A stretch of DNA of 64,000 bases from Natrialba aegyptia DSM 13077 (GTDB taxonomy: Archaea > Halobacteriota > Halobacteria > Halobacteriales > Natrialbaceae), in contig NZ_AOIP01000033.1 of the NCBI RefSeq assembly GCF_000337535.1, positions 51,226-115,225 on the forward strand. The letters are read 5' to 3'. The translations under genes and the position numbers were made by a program. Below are positions 25,668 through 35,907 of this stretch, one piece after another. Every line of letters starts with the position of its first letter. Position 1 is the first letter of the stretch. Under the pieces are notes generated by a model. The model was not told the origin of the DNA. It was given only the letters and a program-made list of their open reading frames with translations, and did not search any database.

Positions 25668-26957
25668 ATGACAGACACTGACGATATCTTGCGAGTCAAC
25701 GACCTCTCGACGCGGTTCTTCACGGAACAGGGACAGGTAAACGCCGTCGACGAACTCGAGTTGCGGATCGAACGCGGCGAGGTCTTCGGCATCGTCGGCG
25801 AGAGCGGCAGCGGCAAGAGCGTCACCGCCCGATCGGTGATCGACCTGATCGACGCTCCCGGCGAGATCGTCGACGGCGAGATCTGGTTCGACGACGCCGA
25901 GTTGGCCGAGAGGGTTCGCGAGGATGCACCCGACGCCGTCGACGGCTCGTTCGTCGACCTGCTGTCGGTATCATCCGCGGTTCGCCAATCCCTTCGGGGC
26001 ACGTCCTTCAGCATGATCTTTCAGGACCCCGAGAGCAGTTTCAACCCGAGTCTCACGGTCGGCGAACAGCTCGCCGAGGCCGTCGAGGTCCAACGGCGGG
26101 CCAGCGCGAACCCGCGCTCGACGAAGGCCAAAACGGACTCCGCCGAGTATTCCTTCGGAAATCTCCTGCTGTCGACGGTGCTCCCCTCACAGCAGTTCGT
26201 CACCGAGGAGAGCCGCGAGCGCGCGATCGAACTCCTCGAACTCGTCGGCATTCCCGACCCGGTCGAACGCGCCGACGAGTACCCCCACGAGTACTCCGGC
26301 GGGATGCTCCAGCGAGCGATGATCGCCCAGGCCCTCGCCGGCGAGCCCGACGTGTTGATCGCGGACGAGCCGACGACGGCCCTGGACGTGACGATCCAGG
26401 CCCAGATTCTGGATCTGCTCGACGATCTCCAGACCGAAACGGGGATGACGATCCTGCTGATCACGCACAATTTGGGCGTCGTCGCGCGGATGTGCGATCG
26501 CGTCGGCGTCATGTACGCCGGCGAGATCGTCGAGCGCGGCACGCTCGAGGACGTCTTCGACGATCACGTCCACCCCTACACCGAGGGGCTGCTGGGATCG
26601 ATTCCCGAACTCGGGGGGGCGAACGGACAACTCGAACCGATCGGCGGCAACGTGCCGAGCCTGCTCGATCACGAGATGGAGGACCGCTGTCACTTCGCCG
26701 ATCGATGTCCGATGGCGATGGAGGACTGTCTCGACCATCCGCCCGAGTTCGACGCGGCGGGCAGCGAGGACCACACCGTTCGCTGTGTGCTAGCGACGCA
26801 GTCCTATACCGAACGCGAGGCGTTGCCGCCGAACTACTTCGGCGACGCGGAGCGACCGGCCGGGGAGAAACACGCTGAGCCGGCGCATTCCGACGGCGAA
26901 CAGCCGGCGGAGCGAACACGGACGACGATCAGTGACTCGGGAGGTGAGTCACGATGA
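25668..26957 (+). CDS. dppD: Peptide ABC transporter ATP-binding protein, DppD type
   Basis: A 429-residue ATPase. Walker A GESGSGKS lies at residues 44-51, the signature is YSGGMLQR, and Walker B is [12 protein letters not shown]. The C-terminus has the oligopeptide-transporter cysteine motif ([14 protein letters not shown]) that binds a cluster or disulfides in this family. Compared with bacterial DppD there is an insert of about 60 residues between Walker A and the signature. A GGAGGT ribosome binding site lies within the end of dppC. The gene overlaps dppF by four bases. Confidence 0.92.
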   Translation: MTDTDDILRVNDLSTRFFTEQGQVNAVDELELRIERGEVFGIVGESGSGKSVTARSVIDLIDAPGEIVDGEIWFDDAELAERVREDAPDAVDGSFVDLLSVSSAVRQSLRGTSFSMIFQDPESSFNPSLTVGEQLAEAVEVQRRASANPRSTKAKTDSAEYSFGNLLLSTVLPSQQFVTEESRERAIELLELVGIPDPVERADEYPHEYSGGMLQRAMIAQALAGEPDVLIADEPTTALDVTIQAQILDLLDDLQTETGMTILLITHNLGVVARMCDRVGVMYAGEIVERGTLEDVFDDHVHPYTEGLLGSIPELGGANGQLEPIGGNVPSLLDHEMEDRCHFADRCPMAMEDCLDHPPEFDAAGSEDHTVRCVLATQSYTEREALPPNYFGDAERPAGEKHAEPAHSDGEQPAERTRTTISDSGGESR

Positions 26958-28348
26958 GTTCCGACGACAACCGTGCGACGAGTTCGGCGTCCGCTGAACT
27001 CGCCACCGGGATCGAGACGGACACACCCGAGGGGGAGCCACTCGTCCGCGTCGAGAACCTCAAGAAGTACTTCTGGGAGAACGACTCGCTACTCGACCGC
27101 CTGCTCGGTGACGAACCGGTCGCCGTGCAGGCCGTCGACGGCGTGAGCTTTGAGATCCGCGAGGGCGAGACGCTCGGTCTCGTCGGCGAATCCGGCTGTG
27201 GGAAGTCGACGACGGGTGAGACGCTACTGCGACTCCAGGAGCCGACCGACGGACGCGTCGAGTTCGCCGGAACGAACGTCTATGAAATGGAGGGCAGCGA
27301 CCTTACCGCGTTCCGACGGGAAGCGCAGGTCGTCTTTCAGGACCCGTTTTCGAGTCTCGATCCCCGAATGACGATCGGCGATATCGTCCAGCAGCCGCTC
27401 GACATTCACGATGTCGGAGCGGACGAAGAGCGCCGCGAACGCGTCCGTAATCTCCTCGAACGGGTCGGCCTCTCGGTGGACCAGCTCGATCGGTATCCAC
27501 ACGAGTTCTCCGGCGGGCAGCGCCAGCGCATTGGAATCGCGCGAGCGCTCGCGCTCGAACCGGAGTTTCTGGTGTTAGACGAACCGACGAGCGCACTCGA
27601 CGTATCGGTGCAGGCACAGGTCTTGAACCTCTTGGAGGATCTCCAGGCGGAGTTCGATCTGACCTACCTGCTCATCAGTCACGACCTCTCCGTGATTCGT
27701 CATATCTGCGATCGGGTCGCGGTGATGTACCTGGGCGAAATCGTCGAAATCGGTCCCGTCGAAGAGTTGTTCGAGGACCCGAAACACCCCTACACGAAGG
27801 CGCTGCTCGAGAGCGTCCCCCGGGCGACGACGGACGAGCGAGAGCGCGATCGGGAGACCCTCGCGGGTGACGTGCCTTCGCCGCGCGATCCCCCGAGTGG
27901 CTGCCGGTTCCGGACGCGCTGTCCGATGGTGATTCCGCCCGAAGAACTCGACATCGACCAGGAGACATACCGCGAACTTATGACGGTTCGAGAGCGCATC
28001 GAGAGCCGCGATATCTCGCTCGAGACCGTCGGTGACGACGATCAGTTCTCCGTCGAGGACGGTTCCGTTCCCGAGGCCGACATCCCGGCGTTCGTGGCGG
28101 CCCTGAAGCGTCGCCTGTTCGACGAACCCCTTCCGCCGCACCACGACGAAATCGTCGAAACGGCCCTCACCGAACTGGCCGCCTCGAACTGGGAGGACGC
28201 TGCGGCCATCCTCCGGACGGAATACGAGAGCGTCTGCGAACGCGATCACCCAGGACTCGGGAACAACACACATTCGGTCGCCTGCCACCTCTACGGGACG
28301 GCCGCCGACTCCGACAGCGCGGTCGATCCGAACTCGTGGCGCGGCTGA
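26954..28348 (+). CDS. dppF: Peptide ABC transporter ATP-binding protein, DppF type
   Basis: A 464-residue ATPase with Walker [10 protein letters not shown], signature FSGGQRQR and Walker [12 protein letters not shown]. It has the C-terminal peptide-transporter region ([16 protein letters not shown]) and an additional C-terminal helical part of about 120 residues common in haloarchaeal homologues, ending with [20 protein letters not shown]. The start overlaps dppD and is preceded by GAGGTGA. It completes the five-gene operon. Confidence 0.92.
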   Translation: MSSDDNRATSSASAELATGIETDTPEGEPLVRVENLKKYFWENDSLLDRLLGDEPVAVQAVDGVSFEIREGETLGLVGESGCGKSTTGETLLRLQEPTDGRVEFAGTNVYEMEGSDLTAFRREAQVVFQDPFSSLDPRMTIGDIVQQPLDIHDVGADEERRERVRNLLERVGLSVDQLDRYPHEFSGGQRQRIGIARALALEPEFLVLDEPTSALDVSVQAQVLNLLEDLQAEFDLTYLLISHDLSVIRHICDRVAVMYLGEIVEIGPVEELFEDPKHPYTKALLESVPRATTDERERDRETLAGDVPSPRDPPSGCRFRTRCPMVIPPEELDIDQETYRELMTVRERIESRDISLETVGDDDQFSVEDGSVPEADIPAFVAALKRRLFDEPLPPHHDEIVETALTELAASNWEDAAAILRTEYESVCERDHPGLGNNTHSVACHLYGTAADSDSAVDPNSWRG

Positions 28349-28537
28349 ACTCGCTCCCGGAGGGACAGGGTACGGTTCACCCGTTTTGCTGATGTCTCTG
28401 CTATAACAATCATCTAGCGTGAATATTGGCAGGACGGTGAGTCTGGCCACCATTATCGGTATCTGTTACATGTAGAACCATGCAGAACCAATCTGTATTG
28501 GCAGCAGGTGTAATACCGCCTAGGGCCTGACACAGAT

Positions 28538-28912
28538 ATGACCTACTCAGACCGCGCGACCGCCTCCCGGATGGAAGCAGCCTGCGACCTGCTGTCGAAA
28601 ACGGAACGTCGCTACCTGCTCTACCAGCTGGCGGACGACCGTCGGACGACGCTCGATGACCTGCTCACGCAGATCGTCGCCTGGAAACGCGGCGAAACGG
28701 TCGACACCGTTGACGGCGACACCCGCCGACAGCTGTACGTCTCACTGGTACACAACCACCTGCCACGGCTCGCTGACTACGATATCATCGAATACGACCT
28801 TCGAAGCGGCGATATCGTACTCAGTGAAGGGTTCGAAGACATCAAACCGCTCCTCGAGCAGTTCAAACAGACCGAGGAGATCCCCGAGCTCCGCAAGCAG
28901 CCAACGCTGTAG
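28538..28912 (+). CDS. DUF7344-type winged-helix protein
   Basis: A 124-residue protein with the haloarchaeal DUF7344 pattern: LLSKTERRYLLYQLADDRRT, TLDDLLTQIVAWKRGE, RQLYVSLVHNHLPRLADYDI. This is a winged-helix-like fold found in stand-alone proteins and in haloarchaeal transcription regulators. DNA binding is assumed from the fold. It is a single gene between the peptide transporter and an exporter. Confidence 0.8.
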   Translation: MTYSDRATASRMEAACDLLSKTERRYLLYQLADDRRTTLDDLLTQIVAWKRGETVDTVDGDTRRQLYVSLVHNHLPRLADYDIIEYDLRSGDIVLSEGFEDIKPLLEQFKQTEEIPELRKQPTL

Positions 28913-29091
28913 CAGCCGAGACAGCAGGAGACGCCAGATTTCAAATTATCCGGCGGTCGCGCGCTAGCCGTCTGCTATCCACTCGCTACCCGTCTCAGTT
29001 CCGATCTTTCTGCGACATAGCGACTCGCGCTATCCCATTCGAATCGAAACACATAGTGTCTCAGAATCGAGAGCACTGCTGTGAATCGAGT

Positions 29092-30024
29092 GTGAGTCGC
29101 TACCGGAACTTCGGACTTTTCCTGACGCTCGCAGCGGCCTGGGGAACGGCCTTCGTCGCGATCAGCGCCGGCCTCGAATACTTCCCGCCCGTTCTCTTTG
29201 CAGCGTTTCGCTACGATATCGCCGGCCTCGTGATGCTCGCGTACGCAGCCAGTACCGTCGACGACTGGTATCCGCGAACTCGTGGCGAGTGGGCTGTCAC
29301 CGCCGTCGGTGCGACCCTGCTGATCGCAGCCTATCACGTGTTTCTCTTCACGGGGCAACTGAACACGACTGCCGCTGCGGCCGCGATTCTGGTAAGTCTC
29401 TCGCCGATCCTGACGACGGGCTTTAGCCGCGTCTTGTTGCCATCCGATGCGCTCTCGTGGGCCGGAATCGTCGGTGTGGTGTTCGGACTGGTCGGCGTCG
29501 CCGTTATCGTCCAGCCCAATCCCTCGAACCTGTTCGCAACGGACGCCGTCGCGAAGGCACTCGTCTTCTGTGCGGCGACCGCCTTCGCCCTCGGAAGCGT
29601 TCTCACCCGTCGGATCGAGGCGACGCTCCCGATCGAAACGATGGAGGCCTGGTCGATGCTCGGCGGGGCGGTACTGATGCATCTCGTCAGCCTCGGCCTG
29701 CGAGAGCCGATCGACCCGGCGGCCTGGACCGACCCGCAAGCGATCGGTGCGCTCGCGTACCTCTCACTGATCGCGAGCGCGCTCGGCTTCCTGCTTTACT
29801 TCGATCTGCTCGAGCGCCTGGGTGCCGTCGAGATAAACATGGTCTCGTACGTCGCGCCGATCTTCACCGCCGTCGTCGGCTGGCTCTACCTCGATCAGGT
29901 CGTCGACGCCACGACGGTCGCCGGATTCGGGCTCATCGCACTCGGATTCGTCCTCGTCAAACGCCAGGCGATCCGCGACGAGTTCAGTCACGTGTGGTCG
30001 TTGGCAGCTCGGAGCCGAGAGTAG
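29092..30024 (+). CDS. EamA/DMT-family transporter
   Basis: A 310-residue membrane protein with ten predicted segments in two EamA repeats. The first begins RYRNFGLFLTLAAAWGTAFV and the second AKALVFCAATAFALGSVLTR, each followed by the typical Pro/Gly-rich helices. The GTG at 29092 gives MSRYRNFG, the usual start of haloarchaeal relatives; a GTG 12 codons upstream is possible. DMT transporters export amino acids, sugars or drugs. The substrate is unknown. Confidence 0.87.
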   Translation: MSRYRNFGLFLTLAAAWGTAFVAISAGLEYFPPVLFAAFRYDIAGLVMLAYAASTVDDWYPRTRGEWAVTAVGATLLIAAYHVFLFTGQLNTTAAAAAILVSLSPILTTGFSRVLLPSDALSWAGIVGVVFGLVGVAVIVQPNPSNLFATDAVAKALVFCAATAFALGSVLTRRIEATLPIETMEAWSMLGGAVLMHLVSLGLREPIDPAAWTDPQAIGALAYLSLIASALGFLLYFDLLERLGAVEINMVSYVAPIFTAVVGWLYLDQVVDATTVAGFGLIALGFVLVKRQAIRDEFSHVWSLAARSRE

Positions 30025-30028
30025 CGAG

Positions 30029-30635
30029 CTAGCGACGGCGCGGGGTGGGACCGGTACCGTTTTGCCGGTCGTCCTGCTGGTGGGTGTGCCCGACGTAGAG
30101 GGCGAGGAGGTTGAGGAGGAACAGGAGGAGGAACGCGGTCGTCTGGACGCGCGTGGAGAGTCCGGTAAGCAGGATCGGGATATAGATGAACGGGAGGACG
30201 ATCGCGGCCCAGAATCCCGTGACGCGGAGATACGAAGTGAGTGTGTGCAGGGGGGTAGGGTCGGCCGGCGAGGACGAGGGTGGTGGTGACTCGGAAGCCG
30301 ATCCAGTGGAAGAAGAGAGCGACGAGGACGCGGACGACGAACGAGTTGACGAAGAAGGCGACGCGGACGAAGCCGAGTCGGTAGTGGGTGACGCGTCCGC
30401 ACGGACGGTCGTTGCTGCTGTGGGGTCCGCTATCGTCGGTGGCGTCGTATCCGTCGTTGTGGCTGGTGGTGACGCCGATTCGTTCGACGCCGTCGAACCG
30501 GACGTTGTCTCGTTCGATGCAGCGGACGACTCTCGGGGAGATGCAGATTCCGACATCGAGACACCGTTGGTCCAATTCTTGATTGCGGCCGGCATATAGC
30601 AGCGCGACTGTTTCGAATCGTTGGTCGGAATTCAT
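30029..30635 (-). pseudogene. Frameshifted small membrane protein gene
   Basis: Two overlapping frames hold the halves of one gene. From the ATG at 30635 the frame reads MNSDQRFETVALLYAGRN, later LGFVRVAFFVNSFVVRVLVA and FHWIGFRVTTTLVLAG, all with strong GC3 bias, up to about 30256. The other frame then takes over: SYLRVTGFWAAIVLPFIYIP, LLFLLNLLALYVGHTHQQ, ending at 30029. The switch falls on a run of six C (minus strand, 30250-30255). Removing one C joins the halves into a 201-residue protein with about four membrane segments. This is either a real one-base insertion or a sequencing error. Family unknown. Confidence 0.7.
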
Positions 30636-30962
30636 GCGAATCTTCGTCTCCCCACTCGAGTTCAGGCGAGCGCCACGGGCCGTGGCCTGTCGGTAAGATC
30701 GGCGTAAGCAATCCGTGGTTGCAGTAAGCAGTGATTACGGTGGTGTCGACGCGGGACGGTGGCCGGAACTCGGGGCCCGGGGCCAATCGACCGCGAAGAC
30801 GGACGACAGCCCGCGAGTAGCGGACACCACAGCTACCGCCCGAACGCGATTGGAGGGAGTACGCAGGGGAGACGGAGACCGGTCGGGGAACCGCGGATGA
30901 TGTGGCCGAGGAAAACGAGACCGGAGAGCGGACACCAGAGAACAGACGAAACGGGCAGACCG
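30636..30962. other. Gene-free stretch
   Basis: GC-rich DNA without a frame of convincing codon bias. It must hold the upstream region of the frameshifted gene and the terminator of CDC48, but no clear TATA box or T-run was found. Confidence 0.5.
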
Positions 30963-33191
30963 TTACTGGAATCCGATCCGGCTGCCACGGCGGCCTGTCG
31001 GATCCGGGCCGGCCGAGCCGCCCTTGAACTCGTCTTCGATCTGTTCGTAGTAGTCGAGGATGTCGTCGGTGATCGTCGGGCGGACGTTCTCCATCGCCTG
31101 CCGGAAGTGGCGCATCTCGACGACGTTGGCCTCGTGGTCCTCGCGCAGCGCTTCGATCGCGGCCTCGCGGGCGATCGATTCGAGATCGCTGCCGACGTAG
31201 CCGTCGGTGATCTCGGCGATTTCGCGGAGGGTTACGTCCGCGGCCAGCGGCGTCTCCTGGGTGTGGATATCGAGGATGCGTTCGCGGCCCTCGATATCGG
31301 GTTCGCCGATCATGACGAGGCGGTCGAAGCGACCCGAGCGCAAGAGCGCGGGATCGATCATGTCCGGGCGGTTCGTCGCGCCGATGACCATCACGTCCTC
31401 CATGTCCTCCAGCCCGTCGAGTTCGGTCAGGAGTTGGTTGACGACGCGTTCGGAGACGTTCGATCCGGTTTCGCCGCCGCGGCCGGGGGCGAGGGCGTCG
31501 AGTTCGTCGAAGAAGATCACCGTGGGCGAGACCTGCCGGGCCTTCCGGAAGGTCTGGCGGATGGCCTTTTCCGATTCGCCGACCCATTTGCTGAGGAGTT
31601 GCGGCCCGCGCACGGAGATGAAGTTGGCGTTGGTCTCGTTGGCGACGGCTTTCGCCATGAGCGTCTTCCCGGTTCCGGGTGGGCCGTACAGCAAGACGCC
31701 GGCGGGCGGATCGATTCCGAGTCGGGTGAACCGTTCGGGGTTGTTGAGCGGCCACTCGACCGACTCTTTGACTTGATCTTTGGCGTCGTGAAGGCCGCCG
31801 ACGTCGTCCCAGGTAATCTTCGGGAGTTCGACGAGGACTTCCCGCATCGCGGAGGGTTCGACTTCGTTGAGCGCACCGCGGAAGTCCTCGCGTTTGACGA
31901 TCATCCGGTCGATCAGGCTGGGCGGGATGTCCTCCTCGTCTAAGTCGATTTCCGGGAGGTAGCGCCGCAGCGCCTTCATCGCGGCCTCTTTGGTCAGGCT
32001 CTCGATGTCCGCACCGACGAAGCCGTGTGTTTCGTCGGCCAGGTGCGAGAGGTTGACGTCGTCCGAGAGGGGCATGCCGCGCGTGTGAATCTGCAGGATC
32101 TCTTCGCGGCCGGTTTCGTCGGGGACGCCGATTTCGATCTCGCGGTCGAAGCGGCCGGGGCGGCGCAGTGCGGGATCGACGCTGTCGACGCGGTTGGTCG
32201 CCGCGATGACGATGACCTGGCCGCGCGTTTCGAGGCCGTCCATCATCGTCAGCAGTTGGGCGACGACGCGGCGTTCGACCTCGCCGGTCACGTCCTCGCG
32301 TTTGGGCGCGATGGAGTCGAGTTCATCGATGAAGATGATGGCGGGAGACTCCTCGCTCGCGTCCTCGAAGATCTCGCGTAACTGCTGTTCGGACTCGCCG
32401 TAGTACTTCGAGATGATCTCCGGGCCGGCGATCGAGAAGAACGACGCCGAGGTTTCGTTGGCGACGGCCTTCGCGAGCAGGGTCTTCCCGGTGCCGGGCG
32501 GACCGTGTAGGAGGACGCCCTGCGGGGGTTCGATCCCCAATTTCTTGAATATCTGGGGGTGTTTCATCGGGAGTTCGACCATCTCCCGGACCCGCTGGAT
32601 CTCGCTCTGGAGTCCGCCGATGTCTTCGTAGGTGATCCCGCCGCCGGTCTTCTCGAAGCCGGAGATGGGTTCTTCGCGGAGTTCGACGTCGGTGTCTTCA
32701 GTGATGAGGACCACCCCTTCGGGTTCGGTTTCGACTGCGATCAGCGGGATCGCCTGGCCGGGCGACCGCATGAACGGGTGGTTCGTCGAGGACATGACGG
32801 GGACGATATCGCGACCGACGACCGGCCGTTTCAGAATCTGGCGTTTGACCATGCCCGCAGCGTCGGAGCCGAACTGCACCGACGCCTCCTCGGGCGGGGC
32901 GAGGACGAGGCTATCGGCCTTGGTCGCCTCCGCCTTGCGAATCGTCACTCGCTCGCCGATACCCACGTCGGCGTTCTGTCGCGTGAACCCGTCGATTCGG
33001 ACGGTATCCGTGTTCCAGTCCTGCCGGTCCGCACGCCACACCTTCGCAGCGGTCGTATCTGCGCCTTCGATTTCGATGATGTCGCCCGGACTCAGCTTCA
33101 AATGCAACAGCGTGTCCGGGTCGAGCCGGGCGATACCACGACCCGAGTCGTTCGGGTACGCCTTCGCAACCTCCAGTTGAACTTCATTCAT
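30963..33191 (-). CDS. cdc48: CDC48/VCP-family AAA+ ATPase
   Basis: A 742-residue unfoldase. The N-terminal substrate/cofactor-binding domain (CDC48_N double-psi barrel and CDC48_2) covers residues 1-180. AAA domain 1 has Walker A GPPGTGKT at 230-237 and Walker B IIFIDE at 285-290; AAA domain 2 has Walker A at 503-510 and Walker B near 558-564. A short C-terminal tail follows. In archaea it unfolds proteins for the proteasome. Length and motifs are complete. It is single, with an A-rich TATA-like element near 33240. Confidence 0.96.
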   Translation of the reverse strand: MNEVQLEVAKAYPNDSGRGIARLDPDTLLHLKLSPGDIIEIEGADTTAAKVWRADRQDWNTDTVRIDGFTRQNADVGIGERVTIRKAEATKADSLVLAPPEEASVQFGSDAAGMVKRQILKRPVVGRDIVPVMSSTNHPFMRSPGQAIPLIAVETEPEGVVLITEDTDVELREEPISGFEKTGGGITYEDIGGLQSEIQRVREMVELPMKHPQIFKKLGIEPPQGVLLHGPPGTGKTLLAKAVANETSASFFSIAGPEIISKYYGESEQQLREIFEDASEESPAIIFIDELDSIAPKREDVTGEVERRVVAQLLTMMDGLETRGQVIVIAATNRVDSVDPALRRPGRFDREIEIGVPDETGREEILQIHTRGMPLSDDVNLSHLADETHGFVGADIESLTKEAAMKALRRYLPEIDLDEEDIPPSLIDRMIVKREDFRGALNEVEPSAMREVLVELPKITWDDVGGLHDAKDQVKESVEWPLNNPERFTRLGIDPPAGVLLYGPPGTGKTLMAKAVANETNANFISVRGPQLLSKWVGESEKAIRQTFRKARQVSPTVIFFDELDALAPGRGGETGSNVSERVVNQLLTELDGLEDMEDVMVIGATNRPDMIDPALLRSGRFDRLVMIGEPDIEGRERILDIHTQETPLAADVTLREIAEITDGYVGSDLESIAREAAIEALREDHEANVVEMRHFRQAMENVRPTITDDILDYYEQIEDEFKGGSAGPDPTGRRGSRIGFQ

Positions 33192-33434
33192 GATTCAGGA
33201 TCCACGGCAATGTCTGTGACTCCGATTCCGGATCGGATAGGTTTTTTGCTCATCTGAGTTTGCTAGGTGCTACCAAATCTATGTTTGGCTGGAAGCTACA
33301 TAGAAGTGTCGACGGCGGTGGGTTTTGAGAGAATCGGAGAAAGACTCACGGTCGCGGACTCGCGCCCGCAGTCACCGGGCGGTCTCGAGAAGATGGCTTT
33401 TTGCGCTCGGCACCGACTCCATACGTATATCACG

Positions 33435-34817
33435 ATGACGCTACTCGCCTTCGACGGCCGCATGGGTGCAAGCGGCGACATGCTCCTCGCCGCCCTCCTC
33501 GATGCCGGCGCTGATCCCGACCGCCTCGAGTTCATCGCGGACGAACTCGCGGTCGAATACCGCATCGCCGAGACGGACAAGTGCGGGATCACGGGGACGA
33601 CGGTCGATGTGGTTCTCACCGACGAACGGTCCGAGTCCGACAGTGCGACGAACGCGGATGCTGATGCGGACGCCGATACTGATGCGGATTCGGCGGAGAC
33701 GGCTGCGGAGGCAGCCGAGGACAACCAGAAGCGCGGACACGAACACGCACACGAGCACACGCAGGGACAACACAGCCACGACGGCCACCCTAGCCACGAC
33801 GACCACACGCACGCCGAAGGTCACGGCCCCTATCGCAGCTATCGGGAAGTCCGTGCTATCGTCGACGCGATGGGGCTCCCCGAACCCGTCGAGCGCGATG
33901 CCCTCGCCATCTTCGAACGCCTCGGCGAGGCCGAAGCCAGCGTTCACGGCACGGCCCTCGAAGACATCCACTTCCACGAGGTCGGTGCCGACGACGCCAT
34001 CGCGGATATCGTCGGGACAGTCGTCCTCCTCCACGATCTGGACCCGGACCGCGTCGTGACGACACCCCTCGCGACCGGCGGCGGCTCCGCTTCAATGGCC
34101 CACGGCGAGTATCCCGTCCCCACACCCGCCGTCGTCGAACTCGCGGCGGACGCCGACTGGGCACTCCGAGGCGGCCCCGTCGACGCCGAACTGCTCACCC
34201 CCACCGGTGCTGCCATCCTCGCCCACGTCGCCGACGGCGTCGACTCGCTCCCCGAACTCGAACTCACAAGCGCAGGCTACGGAGCCGGCGGCTACGACCT
34301 CGACCCCCACCCGAACGTGCTCCGCGTCCTGGTCGGCGAGGGTGGCGGCGGACTGGTGAAAGACGATATCGCCGTCCTCGAGACGAACCTCGACGACGCC
34401 GCGCCCGAGGTTCTGGGCGGCCTGCAGGAAACCCTGGCCGATGCGGGCGCGCGCGACGTCTCAATCGTTCCGGTCACGATGAAGAAATCCCGTCCCGGCC
34501 ACCTCGTGAAGGTGATCTGCAAACCCGAAGACAGACGGCGGGTCGCCAGGCGACTGGCCGAGGAGACCGGAACGCTGGGAGTTCGCGACGCCGGCGCAAC
34601 CCACCGCTGGATCGCCCAGCGCGAGTTCAGAACGGCCGCCGTCGAACTCGCGGGCGACACCTACGAGGTGACGGTGAAGGTTGCAAGCGACAGCGACGGC
34701 GAGATCTACGACGTGAGCGCGGAGTACGACGACGCGGCAGCGGTCGCCGAGGAGGCGGGAGTAGCGATTCGGACAGTTGTCGAGCGGACCGAACGGTCCG
34801 TGCTGGAGACGCTGTGA
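33435..34817 (+). CDS. larC: Nickel insertion protein LarC
   Basis: A 460-residue LarC (pyridinium-3,5-bisthiocarboxylate mononucleotide nickel chelatase). It starts MTLLAFDGRMGASGDMLLAA, the conserved N-terminus, and has ALEDIHFHEVGADDAIADIV, TGGGSASMAHGEYPVPTPA and the C-terminal ETNLDDAAPEVLGG. LarC loads Ni onto the pincer cofactor of lactate racemase LarA. Between about residues 65 and 135 lies a long Asp/Ala-rich then His-rich insert, probably a metal-storage loop. No larA, larB or larE is in the window. The longer upstream frame is rejected. Confidence 0.93.
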   Translation: MTLLAFDGRMGASGDMLLAALLDAGADPDRLEFIADELAVEYRIAETDKCGITGTTVDVVLTDERSESDSATNADADADADTDADSAETAAEAAEDNQKRGHEHAHEHTQGQHSHDGHPSHDDHTHAEGHGPYRSYREVRAIVDAMGLPEPVERDALAIFERLGEAEASVHGTALEDIHFHEVGADDAIADIVGTVVLLHDLDPDRVVTTPLATGGGSASMAHGEYPVPTPAVVELAADADWALRGGPVDAELLTPTGAAILAHVADGVDSLPELELTSAGYGAGGYDLDPHPNVLRVLVGEGGGGLVKDDIAVLETNLDDAAPEVLGGLQETLADAGARDVSIVPVTMKKSRPGHLVKVICKPEDRRRVARRLAEETGTLGVRDAGATHRWIAQREFRTAAVELAGDTYEVTVKVASDSDGEIYDVSAEYDDAAAVAEEAGVAIRTVVERTERSVLETL

Positions 34818-34922
34818 GCACGGTCGCCTCGTGAACTCGGACGACGAGGGCGGAGACGAAGCGCAGCTATGGCCGGTAAAAATTGGAAGAAGTGTGGTCG
34901 ACGTCAGGGCTTCTGAATACGA

Positions 34923-35285
34923 TTACAGCCCGTCAAGTCCGTCAACGGCGATGTCTCCGACATCGACGTTGATGTTGTCACCGGATTCGGCGGATACGTC
35001 TTCGATCTCGTTTTCGTTCGTCTGTTCGACGAGCTGCACCTGGTTCACTTCAGCATCCGAATAACTGAACGTGGAGCTGTGGTAACCGACGGAGAACGGA
35101 CTGGATGATGACTCAGCAACGCCTACTTGCGCGTTGTTGTTCTCCTGGTCGACATCGATGTCAACCGTTGCGTCTCCCGTCTCCTGATCAACGTCGTTCT
35201 GTGCTGCGGCAGTCCCGGCGAATCCCATAAACATGAGTCCGCCGATGAGCGCTACCGTCAGTGTAATTGCGAGTGTTCGCTTCAT
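34923..35285 (-). CDS. Small secreted Gln/Asn-rich protein
   Basis: A 120-residue protein with a Sec signal peptide (MKRTLAITLTVALIGGLMFM, cleaved near GTAAAQ). The mature part is acidic and has two short copies of a Gln/Asn motif: VDQENNNAQVGVA and VNQVQLVEQTNENEIED. These echo the repeat units of the large protein encoded divergently at 35908. No cysteine and no membrane anchor is present. I do not know the family; a nucleator or accessory role for the large protein is a guess based on shared motifs. Confidence 0.7.
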   Translation of the reverse strand: MKRTLAITLTVALIGGLMFMGFAGTAAAQNDVDQETGDATVDIDVDQENNNAQVGVAESSSSPFSVGYHSSTFSYSDAEVNQVQLVEQTNENEIEDVSAESGDNINVDVGDIAVDGLDGL

Positions 35286-35907
35286 AGTTGGTAGTTGGTG
35301 TTCCTGAGGCACGCAACACACGGTGGACTCCGGTCGTAAGTGACGACCTCCACTCGGTGTGACGCGTTGCCCGGTTCCAACGCACTATCGAGGGGAACTT
35401 GAACCCGAACAACGGTTTCACGGTGAATACTTCGATTAGGCCCGCTGAAGCCGGACCTATCGTCGTGTGTCTGGACCTACACATCCTTAGAAACCGGTAA
35501 TTCGGCGGATTGAGGGGGTGATACGCCCGAGTCGGTCGGCAGACACAGCCACACGAGACAATCACTCACCCGCTTCTGACTGTAACGCGGTCGTACGGTT
35601 CCAGCGCCGCTAACGACCGACTTTGCCGGCTGAAACAGTTACTGAACTCGAACCGTCGGGTCGATTTAGTACCGGTGAACGCGCGTTGTTTGGCAAGATG
35701 GCTTCGAAAGAGGGTTTATCACAACACACGTCCAGTTTCTTGCGCTCGAAGTCTGCTCCTTCGGCTAATAAGCCACCCGCTTCCACGCAGTAGGGACTTC
35801 CATCGACCCGGCAACTACCAGATAACAAAGTCTATCATCGGGATACGACGTTTTGCGCCGTGGAGGTACAGAAACAAAAGACTCTCACGGCACAGATCAA
35901 ACGAAAC
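35286..35907. other. Divergent intergenic region of the repeat-protein pair
   Basis: About 620 bases between the two divergent secreted-protein genes. It is long for this genome, has several weak TATA-like spots (for example near 35870) and short frames without codon bias. It could carry regulation for both genes. Confidence 0.5.

Noticed and set aside
30280..30595. Ser/Thr-rich N-terminus of a supposed 188-residue protein
   Set aside because: This frame has poor third-position bias here; the true coding frame is the one starting at 30635, joined by a frameshift at 30250-30255.
30430..31755. 441-residue minus-strand open frame
   Set aside because: Out-of-frame overlap with CDC48; its composition is Arg/Pro-rich as typical for shadow frames.
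33650..33830. Possible CRISPR or tandem DNA repeat
   Set aside because: The short repeats encode the Asp-Ala and His-rich insert of LarC; there are no spacers. No CRISPR array was seen anywhere in the window.
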